Assembly (NCBI GenBank): GCA_052387115.1 | Contig: JBQTJM010000091.1 | Span: forward strand, 1-9,937 | Direction of reading: 5' to 3' | Length of the DNA: 9,937 nucleotides | From: JACCXJ01 sp052387115 | GTDB lineage: Bacteria; Pseudomonadota; Gammaproteobacteria; JACCXJ01 | Shown: positions 1 to 7,103 of the stretch, in pieces | How the letters are laid out: every line of letters starts with the position of its first letter | How positions within the stretch are numbered: position 1 is the stretch's first letter | Program-made: the position numbers and the translations under genes | Notes under the pieces: generated by a model | What the model was told of the DNA's origin: nothing | Databases searched by the model: none | The model's input: the letters and a program-made list of their open reading frames with translations, nothing else

Positions 1-1215
1 CATGCACTGGCTGGACGGGATGGCGCGCGTGAACTCGTGTTTCAAGGGATGGCCGCTCTCGCCCTTGGGGATGGTCTTGTCCACCGTCACCGTGGTGCCG
101 TCATGACCCTGGCGCGCATAGGGTCCGGAGTGGCGGGGATCGCGGTCGTTGCTGTAGATCACGTGGCACGAGGCGCAGCCCGAGGCGCGGTGATCGCCCG
201 GCTGATCGTTGGTCCCCATGAGCCCGGCCAGGGGGTCGTTCAGGCGCGTCTTCTGGAGGTTGATGACCGGCACCGCGATGCGCGCGCCGGTGCCGGGCCC
301 GCGGTTCGACTGGCGGGTGTCGGGCCGGCCAGGCTCCTCCAGGCGCTGCAATTGACCGAGTGCACTGGGCACCCCGGTCTCCGGGAACAGGTTGCCGATG
401 TTGCGCCCGCCGCGCTCGAAGATGCGGAACACATCCGCCGGCGGGAGCACCTCCCACATCGGCAGCGGTGCGAGCTTGGGCAGGACCCCGCGCGCCGCCA
501 TGGCCGGGGTCACGTCCGTCGCGCTCTCCATAATGGTGCCGAGCGTGAGGGGATCGCCGCGTGATTCGGCCTTGGCGCGCTCGTCCCCTTTGAGCGGCTG
601 TTGCGATTCGCCGACCACGTAGCGCTTGAAGGGGAGGATCCCGTTGTTGTACGCGGCCCCGCCCCAGAACATGGCGGCCGTCGACATGAGGCTGCGCTCA
701 GCGGCCAGGATCTCGGGCAGGTGACAGGCGCCACACGCCTCGCGCGCCACCCGGTAATCGCTCGGGTTGATGAAGCGGATGAACTCCGGGCTCTCGAGGT
801 TGAGCATCGTATAGGAGCGGGGCGGGGTAGCGCTCTTGGGATACTGCCAGTATTTCGGGTAGCGGGGCTGCACATGGGACTGGTCCAGGGCGGCCCGGTA
901 GGCGGGGTCTCCGGGCTTGCTGCCGGCGGGTTTCCGCGCGGCCGTGTCGCCGCCATGGCAATCCGTGCAGCCGAGGATCACCCCCGGATTCTCGTGCATA
1001 GAGATCTGGTCGGTCTCCTCGTGGCAGGTCAGACAGCCTTCGGTCTTCGACCGGGCCGCGGCCTCGGTCTGCTGGGCGGGCGCATCGGGGGTCGGTGGAT
1101 AGGTGATCGACCGGGGGCTTTCGCCGCTCGTGGCATACGCGGCCGACGTCAAGGCCGTCAAGGCCAGTGCGAAGAGTGCGCCGTAGAGTGCCTGCCCGTG
1201 TGTCTCGATCGTCAC
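1..1215 (-). CDS. Multiheme c-type cytochrome, secreted (3' part beyond window)
   Basis: This is a heme protein that should carry electrons in the periplasm or at the cell surface. The visible 405 codons hold four CxxCH heme-attachment motifs: C61-LT-CH65, C83-TD-CH87, C161-GA-CH165 and C347-AS-CH351. The last two visible residues, C404-M405 in a SSQCM context, look like the start of a fifth motif cut by the window edge. Residues 1-28 form a signal peptide with a hydrophobic core ending AYA, although its n-region lacks Lys/Arg. The GTG start is chosen because it is the only start between the preceding stop (same frame) and the signal peptide; a GGCGAGGGCGG stretch lies just upstream. Heme spacing is very uneven, with 181 residues between motifs 3 and 4. 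Segments such as FWGGAAYNNG recall large multiheme cytochromes, but no named protein is matched. It is third in an operon, 33 bases after the porin gene. The heme motifs make the class secure; the partner and substrate are unknown. Confidence 0.9.
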   Translation of the reverse strand, partial: MTIETHGQALYGALFALALTALTSAAYATSGESPRSITYPPTPDAPAQQTEAAARSKTEGCLTCHEETDQISMHENPGVILGCTDCHGGDTAARKPAGSKPGDPAYRAALDQSHVQPRYPKYWQYPKSATPPRSYTMLNLESPEFIRFINPSDYRVAREACGACHLPEILAAERSLMSTAAMFWGGAAYNNGILPFKRYVVGESQQPLKGDERAKAESRGDPLTLGTIMESATDVTPAMAARGVLPKLAPLPMWEVLPPADVFRIFERGGRNIGNLFPETGVPSALGQLQRLEEPGRPDTRQSNRGPGTGARIAVPVINLQKTRLNDPLAGLMGTNDQPGDHRASGCASCHVIYSNDRDPRHSGPYARQGHDGTTVTVDKTIPKGESGHPLKHEFTRAIPSSQCM

Positions 1216-1248
1216 GTTCGCCGCCCTCGCCTGATCGGTGGAAACGCC

Positions 1249-3195
1249 TCAAAAGGTGAACACAAAGTTGCCGAGCACCGAGAACGGGTTATCATCCGGG
1301 AACAGATCGCGGAAGCCCTGGCCCGGGACCAGGATCGCGCCCGAGAGGCGCAACACGACGTTCTGCGTGAAGTACGGCCGGTAGATGATGGCCGCCGACA
1401 GGTCCCACCCGATGTCGGAGTCGACCCGCGTCTGGTTGCGCAGCGTCTCCAGGACCGCAGTGTCGTCGAAGTAGAGCTTGTTGAAGTTGGTCGAGAGGCG
1501 GAGCTCGGGAAGGATGTCGAAATCGGCGCCCAGCCCGTACAGCTCGACGCCGGGGTTGGTGAAGTTCGATTGGCCGAGCTCCTTCGACGATCTCAGCGAG
1601 GGAAGCACCGAGTTCCGGCCGGTCAACTGGATGTTGTTGGCCCCCCCGATGAGCGGAATGGCCTGGCGGATAAAGTAGCTCGTGTCGTAGCCCGCGAAGA
1701 TCGGGTTCTCGAAGATGGCGTCGAAGCCCTCGTCGGTATCGTCGAACGGATCGTCATCGCCGGTGGCGTAGAGCGCCGAGCCCCGTACCCTAATCCAGTC
1801 GAAGTCCATGGAGGCCTCGCCCGCCAGGAACCAGGCCCGGATATCGGTAGACTTGTTGGCGAACGAGGTCCGGGACTCGTCGCCCAGGGCATAGTAGAAC
1901 GAGGTCGTGAGGTTCAGCCGGCCGAAGTGCCCGTCGCCGTTGTAGCCCAGGTAGTGCACGTCATAGTCTTTCCCGAGCTGGTTGCCGAAGCTCGCCGGTC
2001 GATCCTGGAACCCGTTGTCGTCGAAGTGGCGGCCGTCGTCGCCTTCGCGGTTGCGGTTGTAGGTGTAGATCCCCTGGGAGGTGAACCCGCGCACCGGGAA
2101 GTCCTGGCGGTACAGGTTGCCGACCACGACGTCGTCCTCGCGGAGCTCGTCGGAGATGTCGTTGAGACCGCTGTTGGTGTCTTTCTCCAAGCGCCGGAAC
2201 CAGGCCAGGTTGTACTGCCAGATGTTGTTGTCGCGGGTGCCGAAGAGCCGCACCCCGAGCTGGTTGTCCTGGAACAGGAAACCGCGGAAATCCGTGGAGA
2301 ACGGCTGGATCCCGAAGCGCACGCTGTCGAAGTCGAAGCGGTCCGAGACGTTGCGGAGATGAATATCCAGAAACAGCTCCTGCATCCCGACATGCGCGTC
2401 GTCGCGGGTCTCGCCCTCGCGCGGGTCGATGTTGAGCACGCGAAGCTCCTCCACCTCGGTGTGGTTGAAGTTGAAGACCGGGGTGATGCGGAGCTCGTAA
2501 TCGGGCGGGCGGAACACGGTGTCGCCCTGGAAGGCGATGAGGGACAGGATCAAATTGTTGTTGAACAGGAACTGATCGCTGTCCCCGAAGGTGTCGAGGG
2601 CGTCGCCGCCGCGGCTCACCTGCGGCGCGACCGGCGTGGGCACGCGGCGCAGCTCGGTGGTCATATCGTTGATGACGCTCAGGTTGAAGAACCAATCGCG
2701 GTAGACGGGGCGGTCGGACTTCAAGATGTTGCGGTTGTAGGGGTCGTACCAGGGTTCCTTCACGAGACCCAGGTCCTTGGCCAGGCGCCAGCGGTCCGGG
2801 ACCGGCAGGAAATCGCCGGGTGCGGCCGGCGCCGGGAGGGGGACGCGCTGTAAGCCGGTGGCCCGGTTCGGGTCCGGCATCTCCGCGTCCTGGGGACCCG
2901 GCGTCTCGGGCTCCGCGCCCGGACGCGAGCGCTCTTCCTCGGCCTCCACGGCGGGCGCGGTGGGTGCCGGCGCCGGGGCCTTACCCTCCAACGCACCGGG
3001 GAGGCGCCGCGGCGAGGTCTGGGCCAACACCCTCGGCTCGCCAGGCACGGTTGCTCTATCGCTTACGGCCGGAGCGCCGGCCACGCCCCCATCGGACCAC
3101 GACGGCTGGGCGCCAAAGAACACGAGCGGCAGAGCCACTAAGCCCCAGGGGCGCGCCCGGCGAGCGCTCCCGCCGTCCGTTATTTGCCTTTGCAT
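1249..3195 (-). CDS. Outer-membrane porin-like beta-barrel with Pro/Ala/Glu-rich N-terminal extension
   Basis: A 648-residue exported protein predicted to form a large outer-membrane beta-barrel. Residues 1-34 are a signal peptide (RRAR n-region, hydrophobic core, ending near PSWS). Residues 35 to about 125 are rich in Pro, Ala, Glu and Gly, so they are probably a flexible periplasmic segment. A conserved-looking stretch follows (DRWRLAKDLG, WYDPYNRNILK), then alternating polar/aromatic strands to the C-terminal FVFTF, whose final Phe is typical of barrels inserted by BamA. The ATG at 3195 is preferred over an in-frame GTG at 3237 because it puts the signal peptide at the N-terminus. It lies inside the end of the preceding gene (16-base overlap) and has no clear ribosome site of its own, suggesting translational coupling. 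The multiheme cytochrome gene follows directly, as in porin-cytochrome conduits, but I see no specific MtrB/PioB signature. Barrel class is likely; a role in electron transfer is inference from neighbours. Confidence 0.85.
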   Translation of the reverse strand: MQRQITDGGSARRARPWGLVALPLVFFGAQPSWSDGGVAGAPAVSDRATVPGEPRVLAQTSPRRLPGALEGKAPAPAPTAPAVEAEEERSRPGAEPETPGPQDAEMPDPNRATGLQRVPLPAPAAPGDFLPVPDRWRLAKDLGLVKEPWYDPYNRNILKSDRPVYRDWFFNLSVINDMTTELRRVPTPVAPQVSRGGDALDTFGDSDQFLFNNNLILSLIAFQGDTVFRPPDYELRITPVFNFNHTEVEELRVLNIDPREGETRDDAHVGMQELFLDIHLRNVSDRFDFDSVRFGIQPFSTDFRGFLFQDNQLGVRLFGTRDNNIWQYNLAWFRRLEKDTNSGLNDISDELREDDVVVGNLYRQDFPVRGFTSQGIYTYNRNREGDDGRHFDDNGFQDRPASFGNQLGKDYDVHYLGYNGDGHFGRLNLTTSFYYALGDESRTSFANKSTDIRAWFLAGEASMDFDWIRVRGSALYATGDDDPFDDTDEGFDAIFENPIFAGYDTSYFIRQAIPLIGGANNIQLTGRNSVLPSLRSSKELGQSNFTNPGVELYGLGADFDILPELRLSTNFNKLYFDDTAVLETLRNQTRVDSDIGWDLSAAIIYRPYFTQNVVLRLSGAILVPGQGFRDLFPDDNPFSVLGNFVFTF

Positions 3196-5177
3196 GGTGT
3201 TTGTACGTCGCTGCCGATGAAGGGGGCCACCGGACACTGCACATAGCGCAGTCTCAGGGTCTGGCTACCGCCCTGGGTAATACGCACGCGGTCGGCGCGG
3301 ATGCCCTTCGGCGCATTCTTGATCCGGCCCCGCAGCGCCACGCTGGCGTTGTTGACCCCGAGGAAGGCCACCATGTCGTCCTGGTCCACGCCGTCGCCCG
3401 AGAGCCCGAGGGCGCCCACCAGGACCCCGCTCTTGAAGATCGGCACACTGCCCGGGAAGATCTGGATGCCGTTGGCGAGCCGACCGAGCGCGATGGAGGG
3501 TGCATTCGAGGCGCTACAGTCCTGGATCGTGTCCGGCGGCGCTCCCAGGGCTCCGAGAACGTCCAGAGCCACCAAGTCCAACTGGATCCCGACGTTGAAC
3601 GGGCTCCACTCGTTGACGCCGATCCGGAAGATCCCCTGCCGCGGACCGCTGCTGACGCCCGGCTTGCTCAAAGGACCAGTGGGGCCCGCTTCGATGCCGT
3701 CGGGGAAGAACGGCCGTGCGATGTTGGCGATCGCGCGGTTGCTGTAGGCCACCCCGTCCTCGAAGACGCGGCCGCGGAACGGCGGGTCCACGAACGCCTG
3801 AGCGTCACGAACATAACCCCGTAATGCACCGGCGAACAGGGGATTGTTCGTGCCGCTCAGACTTGCAGCCGCATCCGGGCTGGAAAAGAACGCGGCGGCG
3901 CGCGCCTTCTGCAACGACACGTCGATCCCGAAGACCGGCGCGTCGCGGGTGCGGGCGACACCCAGGATCGCGCCGTTGACATCGACCACCGAGAGCGTGA
4001 CCCGGACCTGGCTGCCGTTCGGCTGGCGGATGTTGGCGCGCGCGCTGTTCGCGACCTCGATGCCCTCCCGGAGCAGCATCCTGACCTCGCTCGCGGTCAA
4101 GCGCTGGCCATCGTTGGGGGCACCGGCGATGGGCGGGAAACGGTTGGCGCCCGTTGTGTCGGCGAGCACGAAGGCGTCCAATCCACGGCCGAAGAGCGGC
4201 GGATCGACACGGTCGGCCGGGATGATCCCCGAAGACGGCTGTCCGAAGGCGGTTCCTTGCCGGACCACTGCGGGGAGGTAGAACCCGGGCACGGCGACTA
4301 GCGCGCCCAGCCGACGGTTGATGCTGCTGAAAGCGGCCGCCGATCTGGGATCGGACAGCAGATCGCCGGCATCCGCATCGGAATAGCGGAGCAGGAGGCC
4401 TCCCACCGCGATGCGTTCCGCCCGCCGGTTCTCCGGGGCCTCGAATCCGACCGTGCCGGCCAATGCGATCAGCTCATCGACGCTCTGGTCCACATCGACG
4501 ATGTTGGCATCGACGCCGTAGATCCCATCGGCAATGACGCCGATCCCGCCCACCGGGGTGCCCCTGAAGTAGAGGGCCAGGCCACCGGGATCGGCGGACA
4601 GGCCCAAGGGAGAACGGCGCGGCCCGATACCGACCGCCTCGCCCTGCTGGACGAGGTCCCCGCATGGGAGCTGGCTGAACTGAACCCCGAAGAGTGGGCC
4701 GGAGGGCTGCCCGCGCTCTCCTGGATTGAAGAACTCCTGGACGATCTGGTTAGCCGTGCGGGTGCCGAAGGCGTTCCCTTCGCTCGACAGATAGGCCGCG
4801 GTGATGGCCTTGGCGATAGCCGCCAAGGTACTCGGCACCCGCAGTTCTTCGAGTCCGGCTTGCCCTGGGGTTGGACGTCTCTTATTGAACCGGCCGGAGG
4901 TGATCTTGACGGTGGAGCCCGCCCCGTTCATCCGGAAGACGGCGAGCACGTTGCCCACCCGATCCACCACGGCGATCGTGGCTCGGCGCCCGCGCGCCTG
5001 GGCTTCTGCCACGGCCTGCGCGATGATGCCCTGGACCTGGGAAACGCGGAGAAAGGTGCCGGCGTTGGCGCAAAAGCCGACGCAGTTGCTGTTCGCGGCA
5101 TGCGTCTCGCCGACTGCCAAGAGCATGGGCAAGAGGACCAGCGCCCGGCAGGCCACCCGTGTCGAAACCGACAGCAT
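3180..5177 (-). CDS. Exported protein with two GlcG/HbpS-type (DUF336) domains
   Basis: A 665-residue secreted protein. Residues 1-27 are a signal peptide ending THA. The first GlcG/HbpS-like domain begins near residue 43 with a long helix (VQGIIAQAVAEAQARG) and the family's IAVVD strand at D72; its Gly-rich GTPVGGIGVIADG segment follows. The second begins near residue 360 (LTASEVRMLLREGIEVA), has SVVDVNGAILG around D399, and has the characteristic SGVLVGALGLSGDGVDQDD segment near residues 583-602. A tail of about 60 residues carries two Cys (VQCPV, TPCKGK). The family includes HbpS, a secreted heme-binding sensor partner of Streptomyces, and GlcG of glycolate operons. Most members are single domains of about 150 residues, so a secreted tandem is unusual. 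As first gene of an operon with a porin and multiheme cytochrome, it could bind heme or assist the cytochrome; that is inference. A strong GAGGGGGG ribosome site fixes the start. Confidence 0.85.
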   Translation of the reverse strand: MLSVSTRVACRALVLLPMLLAVGETHAANSNCVGFCANAGTFLRVSQVQGIIAQAVAEAQARGRRATIAVVDRVGNVLAVFRMNGAGSTVKITSGRFNKRRPTPGQAGLEELRVPSTLAAIAKAITAAYLSSEGNAFGTRTANQIVQEFFNPGERGQPSGPLFGVQFSQLPCGDLVQQGEAVGIGPRRSPLGLSADPGGLALYFRGTPVGGIGVIADGIYGVDANIVDVDQSVDELIALAGTVGFEAPENRRAERIAVGGLLLRYSDADAGDLLSDPRSAAAFSSINRRLGALVAVPGFYLPAVVRQGTAFGQPSSGIIPADRVDPPLFGRGLDAFVLADTTGANRFPPIAGAPNDGQRLTASEVRMLLREGIEVANSARANIRQPNGSQVRVTLSVVDVNGAILGVARTRDAPVFGIDVSLQKARAAAFFSSPDAAASLSGTNNPLFAGALRGYVRDAQAFVDPPFRGRVFEDGVAYSNRAIANIARPFFPDGIEAGPTGPLSKPGVSSGPRQGIFRIGVNEWSPFNVGIQLDLVALDVLGALGAPPDTIQDCSASNAPSIALGRLANGIQIFPGSVPIFKSGVLVGALGLSGDGVDQDDMVAFLGVNNASVALRGRIKNAPKGIRADRVRITQGGSQTLRLRYVQCPVAPFIGSDVQTPCKGK

Positions 5178-5186
5178 CGCGCTCAG

Positions 5187-5194
5187 CCCCCCTC
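5187..5194 (-). promoter_or_regulatory. Strong ribosome binding site of the tandem GlcG/HbpS gene
   Basis: The minus strand reads GAGGGGGG, nine bases before the ATG at 5177. It is the best Shine-Dalgarno sequence in the three-gene operon and supports this as the first gene. The porin start lacks one and may depend on coupling. Confidence 0.7.
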
Positions 5195-5264
5195 GATGTT
5201 CGTTCTTGTAAAACTCACGCCGCCCCCCAGCGGATCCCCGCCAGCGACAATGAGATAGGTTGCT

Positions 5265-5294
5265 ATGCTAAACCAATCTCGCCGCGTACCTCAA
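5265..5294 (-). promoter_or_regulatory. Weak candidate sigma-70 promoter for the three-gene operon
   Basis: On the minus strand TTGAGG (5289-5294) is followed after 18 bases by TAGCAT (5265-5270). Each box matches the sigma-70 consensus at four of six positions, about 90 bases upstream of the start codon. It sits between the hairpin repeats and the ribosome site, where a promoter would be expected. The match is weak, and transcription could also run in from the upstream barrel gene. Confidence 0.25.
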
Positions 5295-5313
5295 GACCTT
5301 TCCCCCCACCTCG

Positions 5314-5485
5314 CCCTCCCGCGCTTCGCCGGGGAGGGACCGCAGCACCCCCTCCCCTGTCCGCGCTCTTTGCGGACGGGGGAGGGTGGGGTGGGGGCCA
5401 GCCCTTCCAGGCGCTGACCAAGCCTCGTCTCTGCCGATGCGCCTTTGGCCCCCACCCTATCCCTCCCCCGCTACGCAGGGGAGGG
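5314..5485. repeat. Cluster of three GC-rich REP-like hairpins
   Basis: Three related palindromes lie between two same-strand genes. Unit 1 pairs CCCTCCC (5314-5320) with GGGAGGG (5332-5338) around a GCG/CGC inner stem. Unit 2 is the strongest: 5350-5364 pairs with 5372-5386 over 15 positions with one T-G wobble and a seven-base loop. Unit 3 pairs CCCTCCCC (5461-5468) with GGGGAGGG (5478-5485). In addition, the arm at 5378-5400 is nearly the reverse complement of 5446-5469, so units 2 and 3 form a larger inverted pair like a BIME. Such elements often stabilise or end transcripts. Here they could separate the barrel gene's message from the operon downstream. No transposase is nearby. Confidence 0.75.
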
Positions 5486-5521
5486 GACCGGAAAGCTAAC
5501 CTACCAACCCTGGCCGCCTTC

Positions 5522-6508
5522 CTAAAACGTCAGGTTCACCCCGACCGCAAAGCCTTTCGTGACGTCCGCGCGGTCCTGGTTAGGCTCATCGAACTCGGTG
5601 CTGATGTTCTGGTATCGGTAGCCAGCATAGACGGTCGCGGCGGACAGCGGCATGTGCGGCGCCAGGTTCTGCGTCCCGTGCGTGTAAGAGAACCCGAGCT
5701 CCGCTACGTCGTAGGTGGCATCAAACTCTCCGCTGGCAATCTCCTGATCGACAGGGATCCGCAGCACATCCCGAAGTTCCGCATCCATGAATCCATGGGC
5801 ATAGCTCGCGTAAACACCGAACCCGCGGCCGATGGGTACCGAAGCGGCGATGCCGATGGTCGGCCCTTCGATGTCGATGTCGCTGAATGATCTGCTGGAG
5901 TCGGGTGGAACCAACTGGGGCGGTAAGATCTGTTCGGTGGTCCGGGTGGCGAAGAAATCTATCTCCTGGCGTACCTTCTTGTAGCCGCCCAGGATCGCGA
6001 CGTAAGGGTGAATATAGACACCACCCGAGGCATCCCACTCGTAGCGATCCCCCGATGTCGAGAACACGGTGGTGGTCTCAGCAAAATTGGTAACTTGATC
6101 AGGATCGATTGTGTTCGGGGTAACTACGGTCACCGTTGCTTCCGAATCATCAAAGTCAAACCCGGTCTTGGCATAATAACTGCCGGTCACGAACAGCCAC
6201 TTGTACCTCGCACTGATCTGAGGGATCGGGACCGGCTCGATGTCGGACTCCTGATTGTCGGGGGCGGTGTCCCGTGAGATCACGAGGACATCGTCTGTAA
6301 CAATGCTGTTCAATAGGAAGCTGTCCCGTTGCCAGTCATTGATCCAGATCTTGACCCCCACGGTGGCCGAGAAGTCGCGGCTCCAATCCGGCGAGAGAAA
6401 GCCCGAGAAGCCGTCCCAGACGGTCGGCCCCGTGGGCTCGTCCGCGAACGCGGCGAACGGGCTCAGAAGGGTCAATGCAGCGGTGCCCAAACGAAGTTTC
6501 TTGTTCAC
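5522..6508 (-). CDS. Outer-membrane beta-barrel protein, function unknown
   Basis: A 328-residue exported protein. The signal peptide has an NKK n-region and hydrophobic core and ends FAFA-like at AFA, with cleavage near residue 22 before DEP. The rest shows alternating-residue beta-strands rich in aromatic and Gly residues (ISARYKWLFVTGSYYAKTG, GGVYIHPYVAILGGYKKV, GFGVYASYAHGF, AELGFSYTHG, AATVYAGYRYQ) separated by acidic loops. It ends GVNLTF, with the terminal Phe of outer-membrane barrels. The size would suit a barrel of roughly 10-14 strands. The start is a GTG with GAGAGGA eight bases upstream; no better start lies upstream. It is on the same strand as the porin-cytochrome operon but 344 bases before it, separated by hairpins, so co-transcription is uncertain. 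I do not recognise a specific family, and no ligand can be named. Confidence 0.85.
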   Translation of the reverse strand: MNKKLRLGTAALTLLSPFAAFADEPTGPTVWDGFSGFLSPDWSRDFSATVGVKIWINDWQRDSFLLNSIVTDDVLVISRDTAPDNQESDIEPVPIPQISARYKWLFVTGSYYAKTGFDFDDSEATVTVVTPNTIDPDQVTNFAETTTVFSTSGDRYEWDASGGVYIHPYVAILGGYKKVRQEIDFFATRTTEQILPPQLVPPDSSRSFSDIDIEGPTIGIAASVPIGRGFGVYASYAHGFMDAELRDVLRIPVDQEIASGEFDATYDVAELGFSYTHGTQNLAPHMPLSAATVYAGYRYQNISTEFDEPNQDRADVTKGFAVGVNLTF

Positions 6509-6516
6509 GGTGATGT

Positions 6517-6523
6517 TCCTCTC
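6517..6523 (-). promoter_or_regulatory. Ribosome binding site deciding the GTG start of the beta-barrel gene
   Basis: The minus strand reads GAGAGGA eight bases before the GTG at 6508. With the lysine-rich signal peptide that follows, this supports the GTG start. A TATAGA box (6535-6540) lies a little further upstream and could be a -10 element, but its nearest -35-like partner, GTGACG, is 19 bases away, so no promoter is called. Confidence 0.6.
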
Positions 6524-6577
6524 AATAATGATTCTCTATACGCCGGTCCGCATCCCCACCGTCACCCTGCCCGCCGG

Positions 6578-6682
6578 GTAGGCTGGGATGCGCGGAGCGA
6601 ACCCCAGCGGACGCCGACGCATCCCGGCGCGCCTTAGCAATACCGGGCCGAACGTTGGTTTCGTTCCTCAACCCATCCCACG
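6578..6682. repeat. REP-like inverted pair
   Basis: The left copy reads TGGGATGCGCGGAGCGAACC plus CCA at 6584-6606. The right copy, on the opposite strand within 6651-6682, reads TGGGATGGGTTGAGGAACGA and continues AACCAACG. Both resemble the TGGG-N-AGCGAAACCCA type of palindrome that is scattered between genes in many proteobacteria. A perfect eight-base inverted repeat GGGATGCG (6585-6592) with CGCATCCC (6618-6625) can form a hairpin. It lies upstream of both flanking genes rather than after them. The family assignment is from memory of its look, not from a search. Confidence 0.55.
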
Positions 6683-6968
6683 GTATGGCGCTCTCGCGCC
6701 TCGATGCTCCTCGGCATCCGTTGGACTTATAGTATATATAACGCAACATTCATCAGCGCGCAAGTGGCGCTCATACCACAGGCGGGAAGATGCCACGCGC
6801 GCTCGATGACCACCAGTGGGCGTCCGCCCACGGGTACCTGGGCGGCTCCGATGCGACGCGAGCAGGTAGGCCGGGGGCCTAGCCCCTTATGGAGGATTGA
6901 TCGCTGCGTAGCGCTAGCCTCATCGTTCTTACGTTCGGCTGCGCCCGATGCGGACCGGGCCATCGGTA

Positions 6969-6995
6969 CTATTTCACCAACGACGTGTGAAATAG
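6969..6995. promoter_or_regulatory. Perfect 9+9 bp inverted repeat, candidate operator
   Basis: CTATTTCAC, a nine-base spacer, then GTGAAATAG: both arms match perfectly. The symmetry stops exactly at the arm ends. It is AT-richer than its surroundings, lacks a following T-run and lies 234 bases before the peptidase start, so a protein-binding operator is more likely than a terminator. The centre-to-centre half-site distance of 18 bases would put two half-sites less than two helical turns apart. No regulator gene is in the window to pair with it. Confidence 0.45.
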
Positions 6996-7024
6996 GTCAC
7001 GGCAGTGGCCGGTGCACCATGAGA

Positions 7025-7090
7025 CTTTGCGCGGAAGCCCCGACGGACGGGGATACGGCAGTGCAAAGGCGCGGCGGTTACGGGTACCCG
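7025..7090 (+). other. Candidate structured 5' leader of the peptidase gene
   Basis: CTTTGC (7025-7030) can pair with GCAAAG (7063-7068), enclosing a hairpin CCCCG-ACGGA-CGGGG (7038-7052). The self-complementary CGGGTACCCG (7081-7090) follows. ACGGCAGTG occurs twice, at 6999-7007 and 7055-7063. I compared this with cyclic di-GMP, cobalamin and other riboswitch consensus cores and found no convincing match. GC-rich DNA forms such stems by chance, so this is only a candidate. Confidence 0.25.
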
Positions 7091-7103
7091 AAAGAAAACC
7101 CCT

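Noticed and set aside
601..2853. A 750-residue open frame on the plus strand
   Set aside because: It runs antisense to the porin and cytochrome genes. Its Val/Ala/Arg/Glu-rich sequence has no domain pattern, while the minus strand gives signal peptides, a barrel ending in Phe, and four CxxCH motifs. Long antisense frames are common in GC-rich DNA.
2820..3824. A 334-residue plus-strand frame over the porin/GlcG junction
   Set aside because: It is Pro/Arg-rich, has no family resemblance, and is antisense to two well-supported genes.
5314..5485. A CRISPR array
   Set aside because: The units are palindromic, differ in sequence and are unevenly spaced, with no constant-length spacers.
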